Below, piece by piece: positions 1-7,358 of a DNA stretch of 11,250 bases. The DNA lies in assembly GCA_036563645.1 (NCBI GenBank), contig DATCMA010000045.1:1-11250 (forward strand), written 5' to 3'. The notes beneath the pieces are model-generated. The model saw only the letters and a program-made list of their open reading frames with translations, did no database searches and was not told where the DNA came from. The DNA comes from DATCMA01 sp036563645 (GTDB lineage Bacteria; Actinomycetota; Actinomycetes; Mycobacteriales; Micromonosporaceae). The translations under genes were made by a program, and so were the position numbers. How positions within the stretch are numbered: the first letter of the stretch is position 1; every line of letters starts with the position of its first letter.

Positions 1-200
1 CAGGCCTTCCTCCTCCGTGACCTCGCGCACCGCCGCGTCGACTACCCCCTCCCCGACATCGACGCGACCGCCGGGCAGCTCCCACCCGCCACCGTCGCAG
101 CGTCTCACCAGCAGGAGCCGACCCCGCTCTTCGCGCACCCGACGAACACCGACGGCGCCACGACAGTGGCCGGCGGGGCCTCCGAGTCGTGGAAGTGCAC
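1..200 (-). pseudogene. Nudix hydrolase, partial at window edge and frameshifted
   Basis: Nudix enzymes cleave nucleoside diphosphates linked to another moiety. Read leftwards, the sequence gives GRLLLVRR, then WELPGG, then a complete 23-residue Nudix box at 69-1 (G-x5-E-x7-REV-x-EE-x-G-L), ending exactly at the window edge. The N-terminal part (HFHDSEAPPATVVAPSVFV, 198-141) lies in a different frame from the Nudix box. The frames switch at 139-140, where the sequence fits one missing base in V-x-V-R-E-E. The likely start is GTG at 198-200. GGAGG touches it directly, which is unusually close, so the start is uncertain. The gene lies 131 bases downstream of the GAP-family gene on the same strand. 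The family call is firm. Whether the shift is decay or a sequencing error cannot be told from here, and the C-terminal half is outside the window. Confidence 0.75.
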
Positions 201-331
201 CCTCCGGACTACCCGGGCGGTCGGAGAGCGACGCCCGCGCAAAGGCGGCGCCCCGGCATCGCCCGCGGGGAAGGTCCCCAGGCCATCGGCTGGGCCCGGC
301 AGCGCGGCCGGCGAGCGCGCCGATGACGGGA

Positions 332-1009
332 TCAGGTCCGCCGCAACGCGACGTCCGCGAGGCCGCTCACTCCGATCACGGCCAGGTAGGCCCCCAGTGC
401 GCCGAACGACACGATGAGGATCACCCGTGAGTGATCGCGGACCCAGCCGATGGTGCGCTCGAGGAACTCGCGGGACACGGTCGGCCGGTAGAGCGACAAC
501 ACCAGGGCCACGATCGCGACGCTGAACCAGATGCCGTTGTAGACCAGCACCTGCAGCACGCCGTCCGCAGTGCCGCTCGCGGTGCCCGCGATCGCGTTCA
601 GCGCGGCGAGGTAGACCAGCCCGGGCAGGTGGGTGAGCACACCGGCGGCAGCGGCGCCGGGCGGCGACAAGTTCCGCAACCAGCGTCGCAGCCAGCTGTC
701 CGGTTCCGCCGAGCCCTCGGGTCGGGATCGGGGCAGCCAGCCGACCCACGCGCTTGCGGCGCAGCCCAGTGCGCAGGCCGCCAGCACGAGGTCGAGCAGC
801 GGGCGGACGGTCGCCGCGCGCGTCGACTGCAGCCCTCCGAGGAGGACCACGACCAGCGTCCCGACGGCGACGCTGAACGCGAGACCCGCCACGAGGTAGG
901 CCACCAGCAGGCGTTGTGGACGCGGCGACGAGAGCATCGCGAACACCGCGGCGGCGCTCGTCGGACGGATCACGGCGGTCAGGGCGAGGAGGACCGCCTC
1001 CGTGCTCAC
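332..1009 (-). CDS. GAP/Sap-family polytopic membrane protein
   Basis: A 225-residue integral membrane protein resembling the GAP family, also called Sap (sulfolipid-1-addressing protein), known in mycobacteria for roles in transporting or exposing cell-surface glycolipids. The N-terminus has the family look: a first helix (about 5-25) containing IRPTSAAAVFAML, then a short basic loop and a second helix at 34-57. Further hydrophobic segments lie at about 70-92, 117-143, 150-173 and 195-217. The loop at 93-113 is polar and charged. The start is GTG at 1007-1009, chosen because the family begins just before the first helix; no clear Shine-Dalgarno precedes it. It begins only 16 bases after the stop of the upstream DUF6325/SHOCT gene, so the two were probably cotranscribed and translationally coupled. 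Codon use is typical of intact genes in this window. Substrate and exact function are not known from sequence. Confidence 0.85.
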   Translation of the reverse strand: MSTEAVLLALTAVIRPTSAAAVFAMLSSPRPQRLLVAYLVAGLAFSVAVGTLVVVLLGGLQSTRAATVRPLLDLVLAACALGCAASAWVGWLPRSRPEGSAEPDSWLRRWLRNLSPPGAAAAGVLTHLPGLVYLAALNAIAGTASGTADGVLQVLVYNGIWFSVAIVALVLSLYRPTVSREFLERTIGWVRDHSRVILIVSFGALGAYLAVIGVSGLADVALRRT

Positions 1010-1025
1010 GGCGTTCGGAACGCGG

Positions 1026-1544
1026 TCACGGGTTCAGGATCCGGCTCTTCTGCTGCTCGAACTCCTCTCGGCGAGCACACCCTGGCTCTTCAGCGCACCC
1101 AGCTGCTTCAGCTGCGTCAGCTTCTCGTCCATTCCGTCGCCGCCGCTCCCCCCGCCGCGGGGCACTCGCTCGTCCGGGACCTCCTGCGTCGGTTCCTGCC
1201 ACCGGTCGTCCTGGCGCGCCCACCGGCCCGCCTGCGCCCCTCGCCGCCGCCCGACCCGTCTCGATGACGGCAGCGGCCTCGGCCATCTCGTCGCGCCCGA
1301 CGAGCCCTGAAACCGCTCCCTCCAAGGCCCGGATGTCGAGCTCGCCGTCACCGTTGAGGTCGGAGACCTCGATGCCGATCATCGAGCCACCGGCCTCCTC
1401 GGGGACGAAGGCGAGGTCGAGCAGGCGCACGATGCCCAGGTCGACCAGGTCGACGAGCCGCGACAGCACCTCGCTCGACACCCCTACCCCCGGGAGCTCC
1501 ACGACGCGGTAGTCGACCGGCCCCACCGTGTCCAGCTCGTCCAC
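1026..1544 (-). pseudogene. DUF6325-like gene with C-terminal SHOCT domain, broken by frameshifts
   Basis: The N-terminal part (1544 to about 1255) resembles DUF6325: it reads VGPVDYRVVELPG, then a LVDLGIVRLLDLAFV strand-helix unit, then an Ala/Glu-rich segment ending at AEAAAVIE. After this the frame turns into Arg/Gly-rich nonsense. A second frame (about 1230 to 1067) gives a charged linker and DEKLTQLKQLGALKSQGVLAE, which is the first part of a SHOCT domain. The domain finishes back in the first frame as EEFEQQKSRILNP up to the stop at 1026. The join at 1067 needs one extra base. So at least two frame breaks exist, one between 1190 and 1270 and one at 1067. GTG at 1544 is chosen as start because AAGGGG stands five bases before it. 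SHOCT domains occur at the C-terminus of many membrane-associated or oligomerising bacterial proteins; the role here is unknown. Confidence 0.7.
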
Positions 1545-1640
1545 GTCGACCCCTTCGTCCGTGCCTACCCACCGTGCCGGGAGATGGTGGCCCGCTGTCG
1601 GTCCCCACCACCCCACCTCCGGGGGATGAACGGCTCGGAC

Positions 1641-2828
1641 TCAGGGCGCGGTGGTCAGGTCCGCCGCTTGCTGCGCGCGGTCGCGCCGCCGCTCCCGGCG
1701 CGACCTCTTCGCAGGAGCATCCGGGTCCGGCTCCTTCGGCGTGTCCCGCAACAACGCATCCGCCCACCTGGCGCGCGGGTCGATGTCCACCAGCAAAGCC
1801 TTCGCCAACAACGTCAACGGAATCGCCAGGATCGCCCCCAACGGACCCAGCAACCACGCCCAGAAGACCAACACCACGAACGTCACCGTCACCGACAACC
1901 CCACCGCATCCCCGATGAACCGCGGCTGGATGATCGACTGAACCACGAAGTTGATCCCCACGTACACCACCACGACGACCACCATCAACTGTGGCCCACC
2001 GACCAACAACGCCAGCAACGCCGGAGGCACCACACCGACGATGAATCCCACATTCGGGATGTAGTTCGTGATGAACGACAACAAACCCCACGTCGCGGCC
2101 AGTGGGATGCCCAACAGGGCCAGCGCGACCGTATCGAGCACCGCGACGATCAACCCGAAAACCGTCGTCACCAACAGGTACTGCCGCGTGCCCCACGCGA
2201 AATGCCCCAACGCCTCCGCGACCTTCGGGCGATCCGCCGCGATCGACGCCAGCCGGTCCCCCGTGCCCCCCGCCTCCACGCTCAGGAACAACAGCAGCGC
2301 CAACAGGAACACCAGGTTCGACGCCAGGCCGGCCACGCTGCTCAACAACGCCCCGAGCACCCCGGCGAGACTGCCCAGACTCAGCGAGCTCCGCGCCTGC
2401 GCCAGCTGCTCCGGACCGACTCCCAGCGCCGCCAGCTGCGCGGTCGCCGAGGACACGAGACCGTCCGTCGCCGATGCGTACTTCGGCAACTCCGTCGCCA
2501 ACCGAGCCACCGAGTAGACGATCCCGAGGGCCAACCCGATCAGGATCGCGTACACCAAGAGGATCACCACGAGCGTCGTGGCCCACGCCGGCCAGTTGTG
2601 ACGCCGCAACCAACCCTGCACCGGCGCAACCGCGATCACCACGATCAACGCCATGAACGCCGGCCCGATCAACCACGCAACGGCCTGCACCCCCGCCACG
2701 ACCACCACCACCGAAGCCGCCCCGACGAGGACGACCAACGCGCGCGGCAATCCGGCCCGACGCAAGCGTTCACCGTTCGAGAGCGGCGGGGTCGGGTTCG
2801 CGGGGCTGGCCGCAGCCGGAGTGGTCAC
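1641..2828 (-). CDS. AI-2E family transporter (putative permease)
   Basis: A 395-residue polytopic inner-membrane protein of the AI-2E family (PerM/YdiK/TqsA type). Members have been linked to autoinducer-2 export and to ion or proton antiport, so the substrate here is unknown. Family features: paired N-terminal helices (about 30-70), a large soluble-looking middle section (about 105-165), the segment SFITNYIPNVGFIVGVVPP (251-269), QPRFIGDAVGLS (301-312), and the final helix block ending LLGPLGAILAIPLT (about 322-339). The C-terminal tail is charged and Arg-rich. The chosen GTG start at 2826-2828 begins VTTPAAASPANP. A GTG 90 bases upstream would add an Arg-rich stretch that looks noncoding and would overlap the preceding gene. 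No Shine-Dalgarno is visible, so translation may be leaderless or coupled. It lies 76 bases after the DUF3040 gene, on the same strand. Confidence 0.93.
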   Translation of the reverse strand: MTTPAAASPANPTPPLSNGERLRRAGLPRALVVLVGAASVVVVVAGVQAVAWLIGPAFMALIVVIAVAPVQGWLRRHNWPAWATTLVVILLVYAILIGLALGIVYSVARLATELPKYASATDGLVSSATAQLAALGVGPEQLAQARSSLSLGSLAGVLGALLSSVAGLASNLVFLLALLLFLSVEAGGTGDRLASIAADRPKVAEALGHFAWGTRQYLLVTTVFGLIVAVLDTVALALLGIPLAATWGLLSFITNYIPNVGFIVGVVPPALLALLVGGPQLMVVVVVVYVGINFVVQSIIQPRFIGDAVGLSVTVTFVVLVFWAWLLGPLGAILAIPLTLLAKALLVDIDPRARWADALLRDTPKEPDPDAPAKRSRRERRRDRAQQAADLTTAP

Positions 2829-2904
2829 GCGACGACGGTAGGACCGGCGTCGGAGCCCGGACCTCACCCGTCGCGGGCGAGAGCGCGAGCGACCCTGCCC
2901 GGAG

Positions 2905-3192
2905 TCACGCTCTCCCACCGCCGCGCCGGGCCGACGGCGCGGCCCAGCGCAGGATCGCCACGAGCGCGAGGCACATCACCAAGCCCGCAAAGACCAGTGC
3001 GGCATCCGTCAGCGCGAGCCCGACGAGCAGGACGATCGCCGCGGGGGTGAGGGCCACCCACGTCACCCAGCGGATCAGCCGCGCGCGCCGCTGCGGCCGC
3101 CGACGCATGAGCTCGGCCAGCGCCGGGTCCTCGGCCGCGAGGGCTTCCTCGATCGCGCGGAGGGCGCGCTGTTCCCGCGGGGTCAACTGCAT
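2905..3192 (-). CDS. DUF3040 family small membrane protein
   Basis: A 95-residue protein of the actinobacterial DUF3040 family. It starts with the usual amphipathic cytoplasmic segment, LTPREQRALRAIEEALAAEDPALAELM (residues 3-29), followed by an Arg-rich stretch and two membrane helices at about 41-61 and 64-83, then a short basic tail. The length fits the family, whose function is not established. The ATG at 3190-3192 is well supported: AGGAGG lies five bases upstream. The stop falls 76 bases before the chosen start of the AI-2E transporter on the same strand, so the two probably form an operon with this gene first. The promoter should lie in 3193-3345, but no convincing -35/-10 pair was found there. 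Confidence 0.9.
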   Translation of the reverse strand: MQLTPREQRALRAIEEALAAEDPALAELMRRRPQRRARLIRWVTWVALTPAAIVLLVGLALTDAALVFAGLVMCLALVAILRWAAPSARRGGGRA

Positions 3193-3345
3193 CGCAACCT
3201 CCTACGGCGACGGTCCCGGGCCGTTCGTCGTGCTGTGCGGGGCCGGACGCCGTCAGCCCGGGGACTCGGGAGGTGCGCCGGGTTCGACCACCGAGCGCAG
3301 TACGACGTGCCCGGTCACGATGCGGCGGGGCTCCTCATTCCCCCT

Positions 3346-5172
3346 TCACCGGCCCGCCCGGTCGAGCCTCTCGTCGAGGGTGATCGCGGCGTCGATGAGC
3401 GCGAGGTGGGTGAAGGCCTGCGGGAAGTTGCCGATCTGTTCGCCGGTGAGGGCGATCTCCTCGGAGAACAGCCCGACGTGGTTGGCGTAGGTGAGCATCT
3501 TCTCGAACGCCAGCCGCGCGTCCTCCAACCGCCCGGCCCGCGCGAGCGCGTCGACGTACATGAACGAGCAGAGGGAGAACGTGCCCTCGGAGCCGAGGAG
3601 GCCATCGGGCGAGGCTCCGGGGTCGTAGCGGTAGACGAGGCTGTCGGTGACCAGCTCGTCGTCCATCGCCCGCAGCGTGGAGGCCCACATCGGGTCCTGC
3701 GGGGCGATGAACCCGACGCTGGACATCCGCAGCAGCGACGAGTCCAGCACCTCGCTGGCGTAGTGCTGGACGAACGTCTTCCGGTCCGCGTTCCAGCCCC
3801 TGGTCATGATCTGGTCGTAGATCGCGTCCCGGGCCGCGCGCCAGCGCTCGACGGCGGCGGGACGCCCGTGCGAGCCCGCCATCCGGATGCCCCGGTCGAA
3901 CGCCACCCAGCACATCAACCGACCGTAGGTGAAGTCCTGGCGGCCACCGCGGGTCTCCCAGATGCCCTCCTCCGGTTGGTCCCAGTGCTCGGCGAGCCAG
4001 TCCAGGAGCTCACGGATCGCGGTCCAGCCGCGGTGCCCGACCTGCAACCCGCGCGCGTCGGCGAAGAAGATGCTGTCCAGGGCTTCGCCGTAGATGTCGA
4101 GCTGAAGCTGGTCGGAGGCGCCGTTGCCGATCCGGACCGGGCGCGAGCCGCGGTAGCCCGACCAGTGCTCCAGGGACTCCTCCTTCAGGTCCGACGACCC
4201 GTCGACCCGGTACATGATGTTCAACGGGCCACCCTCGCCCCCGGCCCGCTCGGCCACCCGGTCCCGCAGCCAGCCGCTGAACTGCGCCGACTCCTCGATG
4301 AAGCCCAGCCGCAGCAGGGCGTAGATGGAGAACGACGCGTCCCGCACCCAGGTGAAGCGGTAGTCCCAGTTGCGCTCGCCGCCCACTTGTTCGGGCAGCC
4401 CCGTGGTCGGAGCGGCCACCATCCCGCCGGTCGGGGCGTAGGTCATCAGCTTGAGCGTGATCGCCGAACGCTGCAGCGTTTCCCGCCAGCGCCCCGTGTA
4501 GGTCGAGCGGGCCAGCCAGGACCGCCAGAACGCAACCGTGTCGTCGAACATCCGCTCGAACTCCGCCACCCGGATCTCCCGCGGTGGGCCGTCGGCCGCC
4601 GACTCGAGCACGACGCCCCGCACGTCCCCGGCCTTCAGGTCGACCGACACCCGCACGTCACCCTCCTCGACACGGGCCTGTGCCAACCGCGCGTCGTCGG
4701 GCTCGCGCACCGCGTGCAAGGTCAAGGTCAGGGCATCGGAGCTGAACACCGCCCCGTGCTGGGTCAGCTCCGTTCGGTGCGGCCTGCGGCCGTACTCGAA
4801 CCGCGGGGCGATGTCGACCTCGAAGCTCATCTCGCCGCGGATGCACCGCAGCATCCGCACCAGCCGGTGACTCGCGGTGACGTCTCGACCCGAGGGCGGC
4901 ATGAAGTCGACGACCTCGCCGGCCCCTGCATCGGTGGTGAAGCGCGTGATGAGCACCGCGGTGTCGGGGAAGTACATCTGCGTCGACTCGTAGGGGCGCC
5001 GGGGCCGGACCCGGAAGTGGCCCCCACGCTCGTCGTCGAGGAGTGCACCGAACACGCTCGGCGAGTCGAAGCGCGGGCAGCAGAACCAGTCGATCGACCC
5101 GTCCGTGCTGACCAGCGCCGCCGTCTGCAGGTCGCCGATCAACCCGTGGTCGGCAATCGCTGCCTCGGTCAT
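3346..5172 (-). CDS. Glycoside hydrolase family 15 protein (trehalase/glucoamylase type)
   Basis: A 608-residue cytoplasmic enzyme of GH15, the family that releases glucose from alpha-linked glucans with inversion. In actinobacteria close relatives act as trehalases, which is the best guess here. The N-terminal beta-sandwich domain begins IADHGLIGDLQTAALVSTDG and contains SIDWFCCPRFDSPSVF (about 26-41). The catalytic (alpha/alpha)6 barrel shows NWDYRFTWVRDAS (268-280), EEGIWE (401-406) with the probable catalytic acid Glu, and FSEEI (about 569-573) with the probable catalytic base, followed by GNFPQAFTHLALIDAA. The length is normal and there is no signal peptide. The ATG at 5170-5172 is preferred over an upstream ATG because AAGGAGG lies five bases before it. 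No intact gene lies within 1 kb upstream. A decayed glucose-6-phosphate dehydrogenase segment lies divergently there, suggesting a former glucose-use neighbourhood. Confidence 0.95.
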   Translation of the reverse strand: MTEAAIADHGLIGDLQTAALVSTDGSIDWFCCPRFDSPSVFGALLDDERGGHFRVRPRRPYESTQMYFPDTAVLITRFTTDAGAGEVVDFMPPSGRDVTASHRLVRMLRCIRGEMSFEVDIAPRFEYGRRPHRTELTQHGAVFSSDALTLTLHAVREPDDARLAQARVEEGDVRVSVDLKAGDVRGVVLESAADGPPREIRVAEFERMFDDTVAFWRSWLARSTYTGRWRETLQRSAITLKLMTYAPTGGMVAAPTTGLPEQVGGERNWDYRFTWVRDASFSIYALLRLGFIEESAQFSGWLRDRVAERAGGEGGPLNIMYRVDGSSDLKEESLEHWSGYRGSRPVRIGNGASDQLQLDIYGEALDSIFFADARGLQVGHRGWTAIRELLDWLAEHWDQPEEGIWETRGGRQDFTYGRLMCWVAFDRGIRMAGSHGRPAAVERWRAARDAIYDQIMTRGWNADRKTFVQHYASEVLDSSLLRMSSVGFIAPQDPMWASTLRAMDDELVTDSLVYRYDPGASPDGLLGSEGTFSLCSFMYVDALARAGRLEDARLAFEKMLTYANHVGLFSEEIALTGEQIGNFPQAFTHLALIDAAITLDERLDRAGR

Positions 5173-5443
5173 GGCTGCCTCCTTCGCGCCGAACGAGATC
5201 ACTCCGCGAGCACGTCGTGCCCCACGGCCGATACCGCACCTTGCTGGGACGGCTCGCCAGGGACATCACCCGCAACGGACGAGCGACCGCTGTTGCCTCC
5301 ACCGCGTGCCTCCACCGCGCGCCCTGCTCCTTCTCGGCAGCCCGCTGCCCGACGGCGCCCCGACTTCGATCGGGTGCGCGCGACCCGGGTACCGCCCGGC
5401 GGTCACCCCGTCGAGGTGATGCCGCCATCGGTGCGGCCGGACC
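5173..5443. other. Gene-free stretch upstream of the GH15 gene
   Basis: No frame in this stretch gives a recognisable protein, and its open frames are Arg/Pro-rich composition shadows. It must hold the leader and promoter of the GH15 gene on the - strand, since AAGGAGG near 5177-5183 is that gene's ribosome binding site. No convincing -10/-35 pair was found. Confidence 0.5.
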
Positions 5444-5674
5444 GCGAGCTTCCTGGACGTCGCGGTCGACCATCGCTCGAGAGCCACCCGAGACCCGACT
5501 CGCCGGTTCTACGACGGGACCGGCGCGATCCGCGACGTCGCGCAGAACCACATGCCGCAGGTGCTGGTCACCGTGGTAGCCGACCCGCCGGACCGCTCCG
5601 GCGCGAACTCGTGGCTGGACGCGAAGGCGCGCGTGGTGTCCGCACTGCGCCCGCTGACAGCTGCGGAAAGCGTG
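5444..5674 (+). pseudogene. Glucose-6-phosphate dehydrogenase relic (internal fragment)
   Basis: Frame +2 reads ASFLDVAVDH, then RRFYDGTGAIRDVAQNHMPQ, then VLVTVVADPP and DAKARVVSALRPLTAAESV. This matches a conserved internal part of glucose-6-phosphate dehydrogenase, where the family has FYD-x-TGA-(I/L)-RD-x-x-QNH-(L/M)-x-QVL, a short (A/E)PP loop, then the helix preceding RPLTP. A stop at 5417-5419 closes the frame upstream, no NADP-binding N-terminus is visible, and after about 5675 the homology stops: the expected RGQY and TETF motifs are missing. It is therefore a remnant, not a working oxidoreductase. It lies on the opposite strand from the GH15 gene. The two families often sit together in actinobacteria, which makes the identification more credible. 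The GC-rich codon pattern still shows over the matching part. Confidence 0.65.
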
Positions 5675-5923
5675 CACACATACCCGCGGGGGGCCGGGCC
5701 GAAGGAGGCCGACAGACTGCTCCCGAACGGCGAGATGTGGCGCGTTCCTGACGCTGGACGGTCGGACCGACGAGCACTCCCTCGACCCCGAGCAGCGGCA
5801 CCGGCCACCCGCCCCCCGGATCCCCAACCTGGCGCGACGGAGCATCGTCCGGGCCGGCGTGAGCGGTCGGAGCCATCTCCCGCGGGTGATGCCGCCGCCG
5901 GTCCAGGCGCTCAGAATCCGCCG
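5675..5923. other. Gene-free stretch between relics
   Basis: It contains open frames but no segment I can assign. One frame gives DGRTDEHSLDPEQRHR near 5757-5804, which looks protein-like but matches nothing I know. It may be more of a decayed gene. Confidence 0.4.
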
Positions 5924-6144
5924 ATGACCATCAGTCCGAGCACCACACAGCAGGCGGACGGCGCGGACCTGCAATCCGTCGCCACGGATCGGGCCACGGG
6001 CACCGGTCCGGCGATGGCCCTGCTCAGCGTGCTGTACACCGCCACCACCGGGATGAGTTCCTTGCACTGGGCTTCGCCGTGATCTGGGCCCTCTGCGTCG
6101 TCGACGAACGGGCCTCAGCGGCATCGCCCACCGTGCTGGACTGA
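5924..6144 (+). pseudogene. Small single-helix membrane ORF with a frameshift
   Basis: From ATG 5924 the frame reads MTISPSTTQQADGADLQSVA through GPAMALLSVLYTATTG, then would stop at 6082. Switching frame near 6053, as if one base were missing, gives DEFLALGFAVIWALCVVDE and a stop at 6142-6144. Joined, this makes a protein of about 72 residues with a polar N-terminus and one convincing membrane helix. Both halves look protein-like and flank the proposed break directly, which is the main argument. The start has no good Shine-Dalgarno. It ends 65 bases before the phosphate permease on the same strand, so it may once have been the first gene of that operon. No family is recognised and the call is tentative. 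Confidence 0.35.
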
Positions 6145-6209
6145 TCGACTGACCGTCGCGCTCCCCCGCACAACTCGGTTTCCGTCCCGGTGTCTGGAAG
6201 GCGCGGTCC

Positions 6210-7358
6210 ATGGACGTGTTCATCATCGTCGTGGTAGTCGTGGTGACTGCACTCGTCTTCGATTTCACGAATGGCTTCCACGACACGGCGAACGCGATGG
6301 CGACCTCCATCGCCACCGGAGCGCTGCGCCCCAAGGCCGCCGTCGCGATCGCGGGTGTGCTCAACCTGGCCGGCGCCTTCCTCTCCGTCGAGGTGGCGAA
6401 GACGATCTCCGGTGGGATCGTCGCCGAGGCCCTGATCACCCCGGTCGTGATCTTCGCCGGTCTGGTCGGGGCCATCTTGTGGAACCTGCTGACGTGGCTG
6501 CTCGGGCTGCCCTCGAGCTCCTCGCACGCGTTGTTCGGCGGGCTCATCGGTGCCACCCTGGTGGCGGCGGGACCGAACGCGGTCAACGGCACGGCCGTCC
6601 TCGGCAAGGTCGTCCTACCGGCCGTCATCTCGCCGCTTCTCGCGGGCCTCGTGGCCGTCGCGGCCACGTTCCTCGCCTACCGGATCACCACGCGTGCCGA
6701 CGCCGGGACCGCCCATCGCGGCTTCCGGATCGGCCAGGTGGTGTCGGCCTCGACGGTCGCGCTCGCTCACGGCACCAACGACGCGCAGAAGACGATGGGT
6801 GTGATCACGCTGACGCTGATCACCGCGGGGGCTCTCGCCCCCGGCTCCGCGCCACCGTTCTGGGTGGTCGGGGCCGCAGGTCTGGCGATCGCGCTGGGCA
6901 CCTACGTCGGCGGCTGGCGGATCATCCGCACGCTGGGCAAGCGGATCAGCGACATCCAGACGACCCAGGGCTTCACCGCCGAGACCACGAGCGCCACCGT
7001 CATCCTGGCGTCCAGCCACCTCGGACTCCCGATCTCCACGACACAGGTGTGCACCGGTGCGATCTTCGGTGCGGGTGCGGGGCGCAGGCTTGCGACGGTG
7101 CAGTGGGGCGTCGCGGGCCGGATGGCACTGGCCTGGGCGGTCACCCTGCCCGCCGCCGCGGTCGTCGGAGCGGCCGCCTCCTGGACGGCGGCGAGCGGGC
7201 CGTTCGGCGTCGTCGTGGTCGCGGTGAGCGGGTTCGCGCTCGCGGCCGGCATGTACGCCGCGTCGCGCCGGAATCCGGTCAACGCGCTCAACGTCAACGA
7301 CGTGCCCACGCTCCCGACCGCACCCGCCGCGGCCCGCTCGGGTCAGGAGGCCGCGTGA
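6210..7358 (+). CDS. Inorganic phosphate transporter, Pit family
   Basis: A 382-residue inner-membrane symporter of the Pit family (PF01384), which takes up phosphate, usually as a metal-phosphate complex, driven by protons. The inverted-repeat signature is present in both halves: FDFTNGFHDTANAMATSIAT (17-36) and LAHGTNDAQKTMGV (185-198). The companion loops are SSSSHALFGG (102-111) and SSHLGLPISTTQ (268-279). About ten hydrophobic helices can be drawn, with a cytoplasmic loop around 159-172 and a basic to polar C-terminal tail. The start at ATG 6210 is supported by GGAAGG eight bases upstream and by the family's short N-terminus. The last codons overlap the start of the next gene as GTGA, so the two are translationally coupled. 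No DUF47/PhoU-like regulator, the common partner of Pit permeases, is present in the window. Confidence 0.96.
   Translation: MDVFIIVVVVVVTALVFDFTNGFHDTANAMATSIATGALRPKAAVAIAGVLNLAGAFLSVEVAKTISGGIVAEALITPVVIFAGLVGAILWNLLTWLLGLPSSSSHALFGGLIGATLVAAGPNAVNGTAVLGKVVLPAVISPLLAGLVAVAATFLAYRITTRADAGTAHRGFRIGQVVSASTVALAHGTNDAQKTMGVITLTLITAGALAPGSAPPFWVVGAAGLAIALGTYVGGWRIIRTLGKRISDIQTTQGFTAETTSATVILASSHLGLPISTTQVCTGAIFGAGAGRRLATVQWGVAGRMALAWAVTLPAAAVVGAAASWTAASGPFGVVVVAVSGFALAAGMYAASRRNPVNALNVNDVPTLPTAPAAARSGQEAA

Noticed and set aside
1600..1640. Possible terminator after the AI-2E transporter (CCCC...GGGG around 1607-1625)
   Set aside because: The stem is only four pairs and lies in a G/C homopolymer-rich stretch; it is not distinguishable from background.
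2829..2918. A longer N-terminus for the AI-2E transporter from GTG 2916-2918
   Set aside because: The added 30 residues are mostly Arg and Ser, would overlap the upstream gene, and lack a ribosome binding site.
1584..3050. A long + strand open frame opposite the AI-2E transporter and DUF3040 genes
   Set aside because: It is Gln/Arg/His-rich, low-complexity antisense translation. The - strand has membrane helices and family motifs.
3235..5751. A very long open frame on the + strand opposite the GH15 gene
   Set aside because: Its translation is Arg/Pro/Val-rich without any recognisable domain. It is the GC-skew shadow of a real gene with family motifs on the other strand.
4658..6667. A 669-codon - strand frame spanning the GH15 5' end, the relic region and the start of the phosphate permease
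   Set aside because: It crosses two real genes in wrong frames and shows no coherent domain.
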